Program-made: the position numbers and the translations under genes
In this document: piece after piece, positions 1 through 8,914 of the stretch
Layout: every line of letters begins with the position of its first letter
How positions within the stretch are numbered: position 1 is the stretch's first letter
The notes under the pieces: generated by a model
Database searches by the model: none
What the model saw: the letters and a program-made list of their open reading frames with translations, nothing else
Told to the model about the DNA's origin: nothing
NCBI GenBank assembly: GCA_004297305.1
Contig: SCTR01000012.1
Location: 1-36,098 of the forward strand
Reading direction: 5' to 3'
DNA from: Actinomycetota bacterium
GTDB lineage: Bacteria > Actinomycetota > Actinomycetes > S36-B12 > FW305-bin1
DNA: 36,098 nt

Positions 1-37
1 CTATCGGGTCACCCCCGGACGCTGCGGCCGGCCTCAT
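1..37 (-). CDS. Start of a downstream gene, probably a MATE-family efflux protein (partial)
   Basis: An ATG at 37-35 overlaps the stop codon of the nrnA-like gene in an ATGA arrangement. It opens a frame reading [12 protein letters not shown] that runs off the left edge. Only 12 codons are visible, so no domain can be seen. The identity is inferred from position alone: in mycobacteria and related actinobacteria the gene after the DHH phosphoesterase encodes a MATE/DinF-type transporter. The overlap suggests translational coupling. Confidence 0.4.
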   Translation of the reverse strand, partial: MRPAAASGGDPI

Positions 38-1071
38 GCGCCGTCGTGTCGTACCGGCCGCGGCAGGCGCTCGGCGATCGCGGCGAGCACCGCGTGCGGG
101 TCGCCGGCGGGACCGACGAAGCCCGCCGCGGACGCGTGACCGCCGCCACCGAAACCGGCGGCGACGACGCTGACATCCACCTGTCCCTTGCTGCGCAAGG
201 AGACTCGCCACCGACCGGCGTCGTCCTGCTTCAGCACGACTGCCACCTCGGCCTCGTGAACCGAGCGAAGGGCGTCGACGACCGGGTCGACGCCGTCCAG
301 TCCGACGCCGGCCGCGAGCCGGTCCGCACGCCACACCTGCGTACTGACCATCCCGAGTCCGCCGGCCGCCGCGGGATCGAGTTCGGCGCGTTGCAGCGCC
401 GCACCCAGCAGCCGGACCGCGGCCAGCGGGGCGTCGTCGTACAGCCGTCGTGCCGCCTCCGCATGGTGCGCTCCCAGGTCCAACAGCCGGGACGCCAGCA
501 CATGGGTTGCCGCGCTGGTACCGGCGAACCGGAACGAGCCGGTGTCGGTGAGCAGCCCGGCGTACAGGCAAGTCGCCATCGACGGATCGAGCTGGGCGCC
601 CAGCCGATCGAGCAGCTGCAGCGCCAGGGCCGCGGTTGCCGGTGCTGCGGTGTCGACCAGGTGGATCTCGCCGAAGCCGGTGTAGGAGCGGTGATGATCG
701 ACGGCGACCAGCAGGCCGGCCGACCCGGCGAAGCCGGCCAGCGTGCCGAGCCGCTCGCGACTACTCACGTCGAAGGTCACGACCACGTCCGCCGGCCCCG
801 CGGCGCAGACTGCGGCAGGGTCGGCGAGCACCTCCTGGCAGGGCAGCCACTGCAGGGTCCGCGGTACGGCGAACGGCTCGTCGCCGAACGACACCGCGAC
901 GTCGGCGCCGCGACGACGCAGTGCTGCACCGACCGCCAGGGCCGAACCTAGGGCGTCGGCATCCGGGCTCACGTGCGCCAGCAACACGATCCGGCCTGCC
1001 GCGAGCAACCGGTCTGCCACGGCCGCCCACTGCGGCGGCGTGACCGTCCAGGCCTCGGCGGCGGCCGTCAC
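34..1071 (-). CDS. nrnA: DHH/DHHA1 phosphoesterase, NrnA-like (nanoRNase / pAp phosphatase)
   Basis: The 345-residue cytosolic phosphoesterase of the DHH/DHHA1 family is predicted to degrade short oligoribonucleotides and to dephosphorylate 3'-phosphoadenosine 5'-phosphate. The N-terminal half carries the metal-binding motifs [11 protein letters not shown] (about residue 33), VDHH (about 124) and TDTGSF (about 175). The C-terminal DHHA1 domain ends with the substrate loop [11 protein letters not shown]. The length is usual for actinobacterial NrnA. Translation starts at a GTG that overlaps the rbfA stop as GTGA, so the two genes are probably coupled. It is the last complete gene of the rimP-nusA-infB operon, the position of M. 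tuberculosis Rv2837c. In some actinobacteria such enzymes also cleave cyclic dinucleotides, which the sequence cannot settle. Confidence 0.93.
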   Translation of the reverse strand: MTAAAEAWTVTPPQWAAVADRLLAAGRIVLLAHVSPDADALGSALAVGAALRRRGADVAVSFGDEPFAVPRTLQWLPCQEVLADPAAVCAAGPADVVVTFDVSSRERLGTLAGFAGSAGLLVAVDHHRSYTGFGEIHLVDTAAPATAALALQLLDRLGAQLDPSMATCLYAGLLTDTGSFRFAGTSAATHVLASRLLDLGAHHAEAARRLYDDAPLAAVRLLGAALQRAELDPAAAGGLGMVSTQVWRADRLAAGVGLDGVDPVVDALRSVHEAEVAVVLKQDDAGRWRVSLRSKGQVDVSVVAAGFGGGGHASAAGFVGPAGDPHAVLAAIAERLPRPVRHDGA

Positions 1072-1619
1072 GACCGGCCGGTCCCCGAGTCCGTGGCGCG
1101 CCCGGCGTCAGCCGCGACGGCGGACTCCGAATCGTGTTCTGCGACAGGGCTATCCGGCTCGCCGTCTGCGACGGCGGGATCCGGGTCGCCGGCTGCGACG
1201 GCGGTGGCGCGATACGGGTCGGCGGCACCGGCGTACGTCGCCCGCGCGGCCTGCTCGTGTACCCGGGCATCGGAGGCGGCCGCCTCGCGCAGCAGATCCT
1301 CGAGCTGGCGGGCGGTGCCGGGAATCGCGTCGGCGACGAAGGTCAGGGTGGGGGTGTACCGAACGCCGGTCTGGCGCCCCACCTCGCTACGGACGACGCC
1401 CTTGGCCGACTCCAGCGCGGCGGCCGTCGCCGCCCGGTCCGCGTCGTCGCCGAGCACGGTGTAGAACACCGTCGCCTCGCGCAGGTCGCCGGTCAGCCGG
1501 GTGTCGGTGATCGTGACGAAACCCAGCCGGGGATCCTTGACCCGCAGTTCGAGGGTCTCCGCCACGATCACCCGGATGCGGTCAGCCAGCCGCTGGCTGC
1601 GCGACCCCGTCTTTGCCAC
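1068..1619 (-). CDS. rbfA: Ribosome-binding factor A with acidic C-terminal tail
   Basis: RbfA helps mature the 30S ribosomal subunit and is needed for processing the 5' end of 16S rRNA. The protein has 183 residues. Its KH-like fold spans about residues 1-115, with the family features [35 protein letters not shown] and the strand/helix segment around [10 protein letters not shown] tail of about 60 residues follows, rich in Ala, Asp, Glu and Pro with short imperfect repeats, and is probably disordered. The GTG start at 1619 is chosen because AAGGAG lies seven bases upstream and the family N-terminus begins there; the open frame continues further upstream but is not conserved-looking. It lies one base after the DUF503 stop and overlaps the next gene by four bases. 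Confidence 0.93.
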   Translation of the reverse strand: MAKTGSRSQRLADRIRVIVAETLELRVKDPRLGFVTITDTRLTGDLREATVFYTVLGDDADRAATAAALESAKGVVRSEVGRQTGVRYTPTLTFVADAIPGTARQLEDLLREAAASDARVHEQAARATYAGAADPYRATAVAAGDPDPAVADGEPDSPVAEHDSESAVAADAGRATDSGTGRS

Positions 1620-1620
1620 G

Positions 1621-1923
1621 TCAGTCTCCTTCGTCGTCGTCGCCGAGGAACCGGCGCCGGGCGGACAGCAGCTGCAACTCCGGCCGAGCGGCAACCGACC
1701 GTTCGCATGCGTCGAGCACATCCCGGCAGTGCGCGGCATCGGCCGCCACGACCGCGACCCCGAGCAGCGAACGCCGGTGCAGGTCGAGGTGTCCGGCCTC
1801 GGCCACCGCGACGTCGAACCGCTTGCGCAGGTCGGCCACGACGGGCCGCACCACCCCCCGCTTCTGCTTCAGCGAGTGGATGTCGTCGAGGAGGACGTCG
1901 AGTTCCAGAACTCCGACGAACAC
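1621..1923 (-). CDS. DUF503 family protein (YlxP-like)
   Basis: This 100-residue protein belongs to the DUF503/YlxP family, which sits between infB and rbfA in many Gram-positive genomes. The family's function is not established; its location suggests a role in translation or ribosome assembly. Diagnostic segments are [27 protein letters not shown] near the start, the stretch [28 protein letters not shown], and a charged end. The GTG at 1923 is chosen because GGGAGGAG lies just upstream and because the homologous region begins there. The short gap to infB holds a strong hairpin, so expression of this gene and of those after it may be reduced relative to infB. Confidence 0.88.
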   Translation of the reverse strand: MFVGVLELDVLLDDIHSLKQKRGVVRPVVADLRKRFDVAVAEAGHLDLHRRSLLGVAVVAADAAHCRDVLDACERSVAARPELQLLSARRRFLGDDDEGD

Positions 1924-1956
1924 CGCGCTCCTCCCAGACCAGCCCGGCCGAGCGTG

Positions 1957-1987
1957 CGGTGGGGCGCGGCGCTGCCGCACCCCACCG
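1957..1987 (-). terminator. Hairpin between infB and DUF503
   Basis: Three bases after the infB stop lies an inverted repeat: 8 paired bases (1957-1964 with 1980-1987), one mismatch, 5 more pairs, and a 3-base loop at 1971-1973. No T-run follows on the minus strand. It could be a partial terminator or a 3'-end stabiliser separating infB from the downstream genes. Confidence 0.5.
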
Positions 1988-1990
1988 TGC

Positions 1991-4882
1991 TCAAGCCCGC
2001 GGCCGCTCGCGCATCTCGAACGTCTCGATCACGTCGTCGACCTTGATGTCGTTGAACGCGCCGAGTCCGATACCGCACTCGAAACCTTCCCGCACCTCGG
2101 TCGCGTCGTCCTTGAACCGGCGCAGCGACTCGATGGTGAGGTTCTCCGCGACGACCGCGCCGTCGCGGACCAGACGAGCCTTCGCGTTGCGGCGGATCTC
2201 CCCGCTACGGACCAGCGATCCGGCGATGTTGCCGAACTTGCTGGAGCGGAACACTTCCCGGATCTCCGCCGTACCGAGGCGAACCTCCTCGTACTCCGGC
2301 TTGAGCATCCCCTTCAGGGCCGCCTCGACGTCGTCGATGGCCTGGTAGATGACCGAGTAGTAGCGGATGTCGACGCCCTCGCGGTCGGCCACCTCCGTCG
2401 CCTTGCCCTGCGGGCGCACGTTGAAGCCGATGATGACCGCGTCCGAGGCCGCCGCCAGCATGACGTTGGTCTCGGTGATCGCACCGACACCACGGTCGAT
2501 GACTCGCATCGAGACGTCCTCGCCGACGTCGATCTTCAGCAGCGCGTCTTCGAGGGCCTCGACCGAACCGGACGTGTCGCCCTTGAGGATGAGCTTGAGT
2601 TCCTGGATCTCGCCGCTCTCCAACGACTTGAGGAAGTCCTCGAGGGTACGGCGGCCCCGGCGGCGCGCGAGTTCGGCGTTGCGCTCCCGCGCCTGCCGGG
2701 TCTGCGCGATCTGCCGGGCGATGCGGTCCTCGCTGACCACCAGGAACGAGTCACCGGCCCCGGGCACCGAGGTGAGGCCGAGCACCTGAGCAGGACGCGA
2801 CGGCAGGACCGCGTCGAGCGGCGTGCCGTCCTCGTCCAGCAGTGCCCGGACCCGGCCGAAGGCGTCGCCAGCGACGATCGAGTCGCCGGGACGCAACGTC
2901 CCGCGCTTGACCAGGACGGTCGCCACCGGGCCGCGGCCGCGGTCGAGGTGAGCCTCGACGACAACCCCCTGGGCGTCCTGATCGGGATTGGCGCGCAGGT
3001 CCAGCGCCGCGTCGGCGGTCAGGATGACCGCGGCCAGCAGATCGTCGATACCGGTGCCCTGGCGTGCGGAGACGTCGACGAACATCGTGTCGCCGCCGTA
3101 CTCCTCGGCCACCAGGCCGTATTCGGTCAACTGCGCCCGCACCCGGGTCGGGTCCGCGCCCTCCTTGTCGACCTTGTTGACCGCCACCACGATCGGGACA
3201 CCGGCGGCCTGCGCGTGGTTGAGCGCCTCGATCGTCTGCGGCTTGACGCCGTCGTCGGCGGCCACCACGAGGATCGCGATGTCGGTGACCTGTGCACCAC
3301 GGGCACGCATGGCGGTGAACGCCTCGTGACCCGGGGTGTCGATGAAGGTGATGCGGCGGATCTCGTCGCCCACCGTCGCCGCGACCTGGTACGCGCCGAT
3401 GTGCTGGGTGATCCCGCCGGCCTCGCCACCCATGACGTCGGCGTTGCGGATCGCGTCGAGCAGCCGGGTCTTGCCGTGGTCGACGTGGCCCATGACGGTG
3501 ACCACCGGCGGCCGCGGCTGCAGTGCCGCCTCGCCGCCCTCGTCCTCGCCGAGTTCCAGGTCGAACGACTCGAGCAGCTCGCGGTCCTCGTCCTCCGGCG
3601 ACACGACCTGGACGTCGTAGTTCAACTCGGTACCGAGCACCCGCAACGTGTCGTCGTCGACCGACTGCGTCGCGGTGACCAGTTCGCCGAGCTTGAACAT
3701 GATCGACACCAGGTCGGCCGCGCTGCCGCCGATCTTGTCGGCGAAGTCCGTCAGCGATGCACCGCGGGGCAGGCGGACGGTCTGGCCGTCACCACGCGGG
3801 ACGCGGACGCCGCCGATCGTCGGCGCCTGCATGTTGTCGAACTCTTGACGCTTGGCGCGCTTGGACTTGCGGCCGCGAGTCGGCCGGCCACCGGGGCGGC
3901 CGAACGCACCAGCCGTGCCACCACGGCCACCCGGACCACCACCACCGGGGCGGCCGGCGAAGCCCCCGCCGCCACCGGGTCGGCCAGCGAAGCCGCCACC
4001 GGCGCCACCCGGCCCGCTGGGACGGCCGCCGAACCCGCCGCCGGGCCCTCCTGGCCGGGCACCGGGACCGCCGGGACGCGCTCCCGGGCCGCCCGGACGA
4101 GCCCCGGGTCCACCGGGACGAGCCCCGGGACCGCCGGGACGCGCCCCGGGAGCCGGACGCATCATTCCCGGGTTGGGGCGAGGCGCACCCGGAACGCCGC
4201 CCTGCGGGCGGGGTGGCATCGAGGTCGGGTTGGGACGCGGCGCGCCGGGCACGCCCGGTGCCGTCCGTCCCATGCCGGAGTTGCCGGTGAAGGGGTTGTT
4301 GCCCGGGCGGGGCCCGGCCGGGCGTCCCATACCCGAGTTGCCCGTGAACGGGTTGTTGCCTGGGCGCGGGCCGGGCCGGGGCCCGCCCGGAGTGGGACCT
4401 GCGGGGGTCGCACCGGTGGCCGCCGAGCCCGGAGCCGGCCGGACCGGCGTCGCCGCGGCGGCCGGAGCCGACGGCACCTGGCCTGGTGCTGCCGCTGGTC
4501 CTGCCGCGGCCGGGGCTGCTGCGGCCGGGGCTGCCGGCGTCGCCGGACTAGGCCGGGTGGGCGCAGAGTCGCCGGCGCCGGGCGTGGGCGTCACCGGGCC
4601 GGTCGCGGCAGGTGCCGGAGCAGCCGGGCGCGGCCCGGCGTCGCTGGGGACGGCGGTCGGGGCCGTGGGAGCCGGCGCGGCGGCGGCCGGACGTGGCGAA
4701 CGGGACTTCGTGGTCGTCGCGGGCGCGGCGGGGAATGCCTCGCGCAGCTTCCGGACGACGGGCGCCTCGATCGTCGAGGACGCGGAGCGGACGAACTCGC
4801 CCAGCTCGGTGAGCTTGGTCAACACGACCTTGCTCTCGACTCCGAGCTCCTTGGCGAGCTCGTAGACCCGGACCTTGGACAC
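1991..4882 (-). CDS. infB: Translation initiation factor IF-2, long actinobacterial form
   Basis: IF-2 is the GTPase that brings initiator fMet-tRNA to the 30S subunit and promotes subunit joining. The protein has 963 residues. An IF2N domain occupies about residues 1-50 ([28 protein letters not shown]). A long linker rich in Ala, Pro and Gly runs to about residue 330 and contains tandem repeats. The conserved core follows, with G1 GHVDHGKT near residue 463, G3 DTPGHEAF and G4 NKVD, then domains II, III and IV. The GTG start has AGGAG at good spacing. The large linker is typical of high-G+C actinobacteria. It follows ylxR by 147 bases, and a hairpin lies just after the stop. Confidence 0.98.
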   Translation of the reverse strand: MSKVRVYELAKELGVESKVVLTKLTELGEFVRSASSTIEAPVVRKLREAFPAAPATTTKSRSPRPAAAAPAPTAPTAVPSDAGPRPAAPAPAATGPVTPTPGAGDSAPTRPSPATPAAPAAAAPAAAGPAAAPGQVPSAPAAAATPVRPAPGSAATGATPAGPTPGGPRPGPRPGNNPFTGNSGMGRPAGPRPGNNPFTGNSGMGRTAPGVPGAPRPNPTSMPPRPQGGVPGAPRPNPGMMRPAPGARPGGPGARPGGPGARPGGPGARPGGPGARPGGPGGGFGGRPSGPGGAGGGFAGRPGGGGGFAGRPGGGGPGGRGGTAGAFGRPGGRPTRGRKSKRAKRQEFDNMQAPTIGGVRVPRGDGQTVRLPRGASLTDFADKIGGSAADLVSIMFKLGELVTATQSVDDDTLRVLGTELNYDVQVVSPEDEDRELLESFDLELGEDEGGEAALQPRPPVVTVMGHVDHGKTRLLDAIRNADVMGGEAGGITQHIGAYQVAATVGDEIRRITFIDTPGHEAFTAMRARGAQVTDIAILVVAADDGVKPQTIEALNHAQAAGVPIVVAVNKVDKEGADPTRVRAQLTEYGLVAEEYGGDTMFVDVSARQGTGIDDLLAAVILTADAALDLRANPDQDAQGVVVEAHLDRGRGPVATVLVKRGTLRPGDSIVAGDAFGRVRALLDEDGTPLDAVLPSRPAQVLGLTSVPGAGDSFLVVSEDRIARQIAQTRQARERNAELARRRGRRTLEDFLKSLESGEIQELKLILKGDTSGSVEALEDALLKIDVGEDVSMRVIDRGVGAITETNVMLAAASDAVIIGFNVRPQGKATEVADREGVDIRYYSVIYQAIDDVEAALKGMLKPEYEEVRLGTAEIREVFRSSKFGNIAGSLVRSGEIRRNAKARLVRDGAVVAENLTIESLRRFKDDATEVREGFECGIGLGAFNDIKVDDVIETFEMRERPRA
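4041..4155 (-). repeat. 21-bp tandem repeats inside infB (GARPGGP units)
   Basis: About five tandem copies of a 21-bp unit encode the seven-residue repeat G-A-R-P-G-G-P in the IF-2 linker. The third bases vary between copies. The repeat is in frame, so copy-number change would alter linker length without disrupting the G domain. Confidence 0.8.
4266..4379 (-). repeat. Two 57-bp direct repeats inside infB
   Basis: Two adjacent 57-bp copies (4266-4322 and 4323-4379) encode near-identical 19-residue segments containing [13 protein letters not shown]. They differ at scattered positions, mostly silent. They lie in the proline/glycine-rich linker ahead of the G domain. Confidence 0.75.
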
Positions 4883-5029
4883 AACTCTCCTGTCTCGGCC
4901 CGGGGTTGCCGCGGGCCGTCAGTGCGGTGGGGACACGCTCATCGGTGCGTGCTCATCGGGTGCTCGGGCTCATCTGCTGCTCCCGGCCTCTCGGCTGCGA
5001 CGGAACGGACTGGCGGTGCGGGTGCACCG
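4883..5029 (-). promoter_or_regulatory. infB leader / ylxR-infB spacer with hairpin and repeated GATGAGC
   Basis: This 147-base spacer holds the infB Shine-Dalgarno AGGAG. Just upstream is a 7-bp hairpin (4896-4902 with 4912-4918). Further up are three copies of GATGAGC on the minus strand (4968-4974, 4951-4957, 4937-4943), spaced 17 and 14 bases. I see no convincing separate promoter. The repeats could be an RNA or protein binding site, but that is inference. Confidence 0.35.
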
Positions 5030-5326
5030 TCATCCCTCTGCCTCGATCGATAGCCGCACCGCGGCGAGGTCGAGCGGGCCGCCGACCCGGAGGGCCCGTG
5101 GCAGCGCTCGACGACGTACGGCGAGGTCGAGGCACCGGATGTCGGGGTGCAGGTACGCGCCCCGGCCCGGCAACCGGCCGCGGCGGTCAGGGACACAACT
5201 GCCCTCGATCACCACGACCCGGAGGAGGTCGGTCTTCGGAGCCCGGGACCGGCAGCCGACGCACGTGCGCGTCGGTACCGAGCGGGTCGGGCCCTGGACC
5301 GGCGGCGAGTCTACCCCGTCGCTCAC
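5030..5326 (-). CDS. ylxR: YlxR family RNA-binding protein (DUF448)
   Basis: This 98-residue protein is a YlxR (DUF448) member, a small basic protein encoded between nusA and infB and thought to bind nucleic acid. The family core is visible: [21 protein letters not shown], then [33 protein letters not shown]. The residue just before PTRTC is encoded by GTA, not a start codon. The first usable start in frame is the GTG at 5326-5324, which overlaps the nusA stop as GTGA, so about 16 extra residues precede the domain. No Shine-Dalgarno is evident, which fits translational coupling to nusA. Confidence 0.9.
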   Translation of the reverse strand: MSDGVDSPPVQGPTRSVPTRTCVGCRSRAPKTDLLRVVVIEGSCVPDRRGRLPGRGAYLHPDIRCLDLAVRRRALPRALRVGGPLDLAAVRLSIEAEG

Positions 5327-6378
5327 CGTGCCGGCGGCGCCGCGACCGCCGTGGCGGTCGTCGGTGCAGCGGCGGCCGTCGGTGCAGCGGCGGTCGTGGC
5401 GGCATCGGTCGGTGCGGCGGTGTCCGAGCGGATGTCGATACGCCAGCCGGTCAGCCGGGCGGCCAGCCGGGCGTTCTGCCCTTCCCGACCGATCGCCAGC
5501 GACAGCTGGTAGTCCGGCACGACGACGCGGGCCGATCGGGCGTCGAGATCCACCACGGTCACCGACGTGACCCGGGCTGGGGACAGCGCGTGCGCGACCA
5601 TCTCGGCGGGATCCTCGCTCCAGTCGACGATGTCGATCTTCTCGCCGTGCAGCTCGGACATCACCTGACGGACCCGCTGGCCCATCGGCCCGATGCACGA
5701 CCCCTTGGCGTTCACTCCCGGACGCGTGGCCCGCACCGCGATCTTGGTGCGGTGACCGGCCTCCCGCGCGATCGCCGGAATCACGACCGTGCCGTCGGCG
5801 ATCTCGGGCACCTCCAGCGCGAACAGCGCCCGGACCAGATTGGGATGGGTGCGCGAGAGCGTGACGTGCGCTCCGCGGGGGCCGCGGCGTACCGACACCA
5901 CCAGGCACTTCAGTCGCGCCCCGTGCTGGTAGGTCTCCCCCGGCACCTGCTCGGCCGGCGGCAGTACGGCCTCGACCTTGCCGAGGTCGACCAGGACCAC
6001 GCCCCGGTCACCGCCCTGTTGAACGACGCCGGAGACGAGGTCGCCCTCGGTACCGACGAACTCGCCGAAGGTGACGTCGTCGACGGCCTCACGGAGTCGC
6101 TGCAGCAACACCTGCCGGGCGGTCGTCGCCGCGATGCGGCCGAAACCCTCCGGCGTGTCGTCGTACTCCCGGATCGGAGCGCCGTCCTCGCCGCGCTCGG
6201 TGGCCAGCACTGAGACGTGCCCGGTACGGCGGTCGAGCTCGACCCGGGCGTTCGCGGCGGCGCCTTCGGTGCGGTGATACGCCACCAGCAGCGCCTGCTC
6301 GATCGACGACACCACCAGGTCCCAGGACAACTCCTTCTCCCGGACCAGAGCCTTCAGCGCGTTGACGTCGATGTCCAC
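5323..6378 (-). CDS. nusA: Transcription termination/antitermination factor NusA
   Basis: NusA binds RNA polymerase and RNA to modulate pausing, termination and antitermination. The 351-residue length fits the short actinobacterial form, which lacks the C-terminal acidic repeats of E. coli. The N-terminal polymerase-binding domain starts [20 protein letters not shown]. An S1 domain follows ([16 protein letters not shown]), then two KH domains with [39 protein letters not shown] and [17 protein letters not shown]. The last 35 residues form an Ala/Thr/Pro tail with short repeats. The GTG start has AGGAGG five bases upstream. It overlaps rimP by 25 bases and ylxR by 4. Confidence 0.97.
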   Translation of the reverse strand: MDIDVNALKALVREKELSWDLVVSSIEQALLVAYHRTEGAAANARVELDRRTGHVSVLATERGEDGAPIREYDDTPEGFGRIAATTARQVLLQRLREAVDDVTFGEFVGTEGDLVSGVVQQGGDRGVVLVDLGKVEAVLPPAEQVPGETYQHGARLKCLVVSVRRGPRGAHVTLSRTHPNLVRALFALEVPEIADGTVVIPAIAREAGHRTKIAVRATRPGVNAKGSCIGPMGQRVRQVMSELHGEKIDIVDWSEDPAEMVAHALSPARVTSVTVVDLDARSARVVVPDYQLSLAIGREGQNARLAARLTGWRIDIRSDTAAPTDAATTAAAPTAAAAPTTATAVAAPPAR

Positions 6379-6953
6379 GGGAGCCTCCTGTCGTCATCGG
6401 GAAGCACGTCGTGCGGCGCAGGCTCGCCATCGCGAGTGTCCTGCGGCGCAGCGTCTGTCTCGTACGGAGCGGGACCGGCGTCGCCGTCGGCCTCGTCCGC
6501 GGAAGGGCGGGTGAGCTCGACCTGGACCACGGCGGTCGTCACGGCGTCGTACCGCACGGACCGCGGACCGGTCGGACCGCGCAGTGTCGCCTCGTCCGCA
6601 GTCGCGGCCAGCACCCGGCCCAGCAGGACCTCGCCGTCGGCACACTCCACCCGGACCAGCCGGCCGATCGCCCGGCGCCAGTGCCGGCTCGCCGTCAACG
6701 GCCGCTGCACCCCGGGCGAACTGACCTCGAGGGTGTACGGACCGCCGGAGTCCACGGCGTCGAGGGCGTCGGACACCGTCCGGCTCACCGCGGCGACGTC
6801 GTCGAGGGTGATGCCGCCGTCGCGGTCGACCACCACCCGGACCAGACTGCGCCGGCCGGCAGGTCGAACCTGGATGTCCTCGAGGTCGAGCCCGGCGGCC
6901 GTGACCACCGGGGCGAGCACCGGCAGCAGTCGCTCGCGGGACAACGCGGCCAC
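6354..6953 (-). CDS. rimP: Ribosome maturation factor RimP
   Basis: RimP is needed for maturation of the 30S subunit. The protein is 199 residues from the chosen GTG at 6953, which has GGAGG five bases upstream; the open frame extends much further but lacks family similarity. The N-terminal domain shows [21 protein letters not shown], followed by [28 protein letters not shown]. The typical motif [14 protein letters not shown] and an SH3-like C-terminal domain come next. A charged C-terminal tail overlaps the start of nusA by 25 bases. This is the first gene of the nusA-infB operon, so a promoter should lie in 6954-7126, which it shares with the divergent lipoprotein gene. Confidence 0.94.
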   Translation of the reverse strand: MAALSRERLLPVLAPVVTAAGLDLEDIQVRPAGRRSLVRVVVDRDGGITLDDVAAVSRTVSDALDAVDSGGPYTLEVSSPGVQRPLTASRHWRRAIGRLVRVECADGEVLLGRVLAATADEATLRGPTGPRSVRYDAVTTAVVQVELTRPSADEADGDAGPAPYETDAAPQDTRDGEPAPHDVLPDDDRRLPWTSTSTR

Positions 6954-7032
6954 GACGACCTCCGGTGTGATGTTGTCGACCTGGTCCTGCCACCGCCGAC
7001 GTACGACGGGTCCGGCTGTACCGGACAGCGCC

Positions 7033-7038
7033 AGGGTA
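7033..7038 (-). promoter_or_regulatory. Candidate -10 element for the rimP operon
   Basis: TACCCT on the minus strand matches the TAnnnT pattern and lies about 80 bases upstream of the rimP start, in the divergent intergenic region. No good -35 hexamer is seen at normal spacing, so this is a weak prediction. Confidence 0.2.
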
Positions 7039-7126
7039 GCGCCACGGCGCCCCGCGACGACCGTGCGATCCTGTCCCTCCCGTCCCGCCTGCGCGGGAGC
7101 AGCCACCGGACCTGGAGGGGTGCCGC

Positions 7127-7684
7127 ATGGGTCTGCCCACGCGCCGCGCGGTGCTCCTCGGCCTGGCCACCGGCCCGGCGGCCGCCCTGGTCGCCTGCTC
7201 GGCGACCGGACCCGGGCCGGACCCCTCGCCGGACGCGTCAACGGACGCCGACAACGCGATCCGGGTCCGTACGGCAGCGTCCGAAACCGACCTGGTGCGG
7301 CTGTACGACGCCACCATCGCCGCACACCCGTCGCTGGCCGCACGACTGGCACCGCTGCGGACCCAGCACGCCGAACACCTTGTCTTCATCGGCCCGTACA
7401 CCGAGCCGACGCCGCAGTCCAGAGACGCGTCGGCGTCCGGTGTGCCGTCGTCGTCGCCATCCGTTGCGCCGTCGTCATCGCCATCCGATGTGCCGTCGTC
7501 GGGGGCGGTGCCGCCGACGCCGGCAGCGGCATTGCGGGCCCTGGTGCAGGCGGAACGCTCGGCGGCCGCGACCCGGGTCGACGACTGCGTCGCAGCGTCC
7601 AACGGGGATCTCGCCGACATGCTCGCCCGGATCGGCGGGTCGGAGGCCCAGCACGCCGCGGCACTGGCAGCAGGCGCCTCGTGA
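7127..7684 (+). CDS. Tat-type lipoprotein with ferritin-like helices
   Basis: The 185-residue protein is probably an exported lipoprotein. It begins with twin arginines (TRRAVLLGLA) and has the lipobox LVAC with Cys24. After a short linker come helical segments with LVRLYDATIAAH, RTQHAEHL and, near the end, IGGSEAQHAAAL, the spacing of acidic residues and histidines seen in ferritin-like four-helix bundles. A Ser/Pro/Val linker made by a 24-bp tandem repeat separates the helices. Metal binding is not shown by the sequence. TGGAGGGG lies six bases before the ATG. The stop overlaps the next gene as GTGA, and that gene encodes a second ferritin-like (DUF4439-type) protein, so the two probably act together. 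Similar pairs next to rimP occur in other actinobacteria. Confidence 0.75.
   Translation: MGLPTRRAVLLGLATGPAAALVACSATGPGPDPSPDASTDADNAIRVRTAASETDLVRLYDATIAAHPSLAARLAPLRTQHAEHLVFIGPYTEPTPQSRDASASGVPSSSPSVAPSSSPSDVPSSGAVPPTPAAALRALVQAERSAAATRVDDCVAASNGDLADMLARIGGSEAQHAAALAAGAS
7442..7501 (+). repeat. 24-bp tandem repeat in the lipoprotein linker
   Basis: There are two full 24-bp units (7442-7465, 7466-7489) and a half unit (7490-7501). They encode V-P-S-S-S-P-S-V / A-P-S-S-S-P-S-D / V-P-S-S. The repeat is in frame and lies in the predicted disordered linker. Confidence 0.7.
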
Positions 7685-8088
7685 CGCCGACGGAGGCGCT
7701 CGCCATCGTCGTGGCCGGGGAGAACGCCGCTGTCTACGCGTACGGCCTCCTCACGCCGCGGCTGTCCAGCGGCCAGAAGGCTGCGGCCCGGGCCGCGCTG
7801 GACGCGCACCGCCTGCGCCGCGATGCCGGACGTGGCCGGTTGATCGCCGGCGGGGCCACTCCGCCGGCCGCCGCAGCGGCGTACGACCCGCCGTTTCCGG
7901 TGACGGACGCCGCGGCTGCCGTCCGGCTGGCGGCGTACGTCGAAGACCGGCTCGCCGGGCTGTACGCGGTCCTGGCCTCCGCCACCGCCGGAGAGGAGCG
8001 CCGCGACGCCGCGCTCGCCGTCCAGGAGTGCGCGGTCCGGGCGGTGTCGTGGGGCGGCGCACCCACGACCCTGGTCGGTTTCGCCTGA
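7681..8088 (+). CDS. DUF4439 ferritin-like domain protein
   Basis: This 135-residue, all-helical protein resembles the DUF4439 ferritin-like family. Helices carry AIVVAGENAAVYAYG, ALDAHRLRRDAGRGRLI, YVEDRLAGLYAVLA and AALAVQECAVRAVSWGG, placing Glu and His residues as in ferritin-like bundles. There is no signal peptide, so it is predicted cytosolic or exported with its partner. It starts at a GTG overlapping the stop of the preceding lipoprotein gene (GTGA), so coupling is likely. The function is unknown; a role in metal or redox protection is only an inference from the fold. Confidence 0.78.
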   Translation: MTPTEALAIVVAGENAAVYAYGLLTPRLSSGQKAAARAALDAHRLRRDAGRGRLIAGGATPPAAAAAYDPPFPVTDAAAAVRLAAYVEDRLAGLYAVLASATAGEERRDAALAVQECAVRAVSWGGAPTTLVGFA

Positions 8089-8350
8089 CGCCCAGCCGTC
8101 CGCGCGACGCCGGAACGTCTCCGATGGATAGGCGTCGGAACGTTTGTAGCATCGGCGCCATCCGAGCACGGGGGTTTCTCGTGGTCAGCTGCTCGTCCCG
8201 CCCGTTGCGCCGCACCGCGCTCCTGGTCGGCCGCATCGGCGCGCTGGCCGACATCGACGACAACCGTCTGCGGCCGGCCGGCGACGCCCAGCCGTTCGCT
8301 TCATTCGCGTTGGCGTACCGGCCGACCGGACACCACGCGCCGGATGGACG
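8089..8350 (+). other. Intergenic region, no gene seen
   Basis: The 262 bases hold no convincing coding region. CGGAACGT occurs twice (8111-8118, 8136-8143). TAGCAT (8147-8152) is a possible -10 element about 200 bases before the next gene, without a good -35. The weak SD GGATGGA just precedes the next ATG. Confidence 0.4.
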
Positions 8351-8914
8351 ATGAACTCCTCGCGTCGGCCGGAAACTGCCAATCCGGCGCGATCCGCCAT
8401 CCGTTGGTGCATTGCGGTTGTTGCGGTGGCATTGGTTGCGGCGGTTGTCGTGGCCGCTGGCACCGCCAACGATCGGCGAGTGGTGGTGGCGGGCCCGGTC
8501 GACGGCGTGGTGCAGGTCGAATGGCCACTGGGACTGCGGGAACAATTCGGTACGTGTGGCGGTCGAGCGCAGCCGTCGCCCACGGTCGACCGACTCGTCG
8601 CGCCCGTCGCGGTCCACTCGGTGGTCATGTGCGGAACACGAGACGTGACACTGAATCCCGCCGACTCACCCCAGATCGCCGAAGCGGTCACAGAACTGGT
8701 CGCCGGGCTCGCGCAACCCGACGAGACCAAGTGGATGTTGACGACAGTCAATTGCGCGAGCTTCGGCGTGATGGTGCCGCCCTTCGCGCTCATTACCCCG
8801 CAGGGGATCACGCTACGGCCTGTCCTCCCCTTGGGCCCCTGCAAGCGACCGGGAGACAGGGCGTTCTTGGCGCTGCACTCCCTGTGGCAGCTGGCAGGCC
8901 TGCCAAGGACCTAA
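8351..8914 (+). CDS. Hypothetical membrane-anchored secreted protein
   Basis: I do not recognise this 187-residue protein. A short basic N-terminus is followed by one hydrophobic segment (about residues 18-40), so the rest is probably outside the membrane. The outer part has four cysteines (FGTCGG, VVMCGT, VNCASF, LGPCK) that could form two disulfides. No catalytic motif is visible. It is likely real because it has a coherent signal-anchor and cysteine pattern and fills the space between convergent genes. Its TAA overlaps the proS stop on the other strand (CTAA, 4 bases shared). The codon use is slightly less G+C-rich than its neighbours, which could mean later arrival or weak constraint. Confidence 0.65.
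   Translation: MNSSRRPETANPARSAIRWCIAVVAVALVAAVVVAAGTANDRRVVVAGPVDGVVQVEWPLGLREQFGTCGGRAQPSPTVDRLVAPVAVHSVVMCGTRDVTLNPADSPQIAEAVTELVAGLAQPDETKWMLTTVNCASFGVMVPPFALITPQGITLRPVLPLGPCKRPGDRAFLALHSLWQLAGLPRT

Noticed and set aside
1613-5053. Very long plus-strand open frame opposite infB, DUF503 and ylxR
   Set aside because: It is the antisense shadow of well-supported genes in G+C-rich DNA and shows no recognisable domain of its own.
5327-5908. N-terminal extension of ylxR across nusA
   Set aside because: The frame is open, but it lies entirely within nusA, and the GTG overlapping the nusA stop is a natural start.
8124-8354. Small plus-strand ORF before the hypothetical gene
   Set aside because: No SD, no recognisable features, and it overlaps the next gene's start by only a few bases without coupling.
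8377-8405. CCAATCC inside the hypothetical gene as a further SigK promoter
   Set aside because: At 16-base spacing the sequence is CGTTG, not CGAAT, and it lies within coding sequence.
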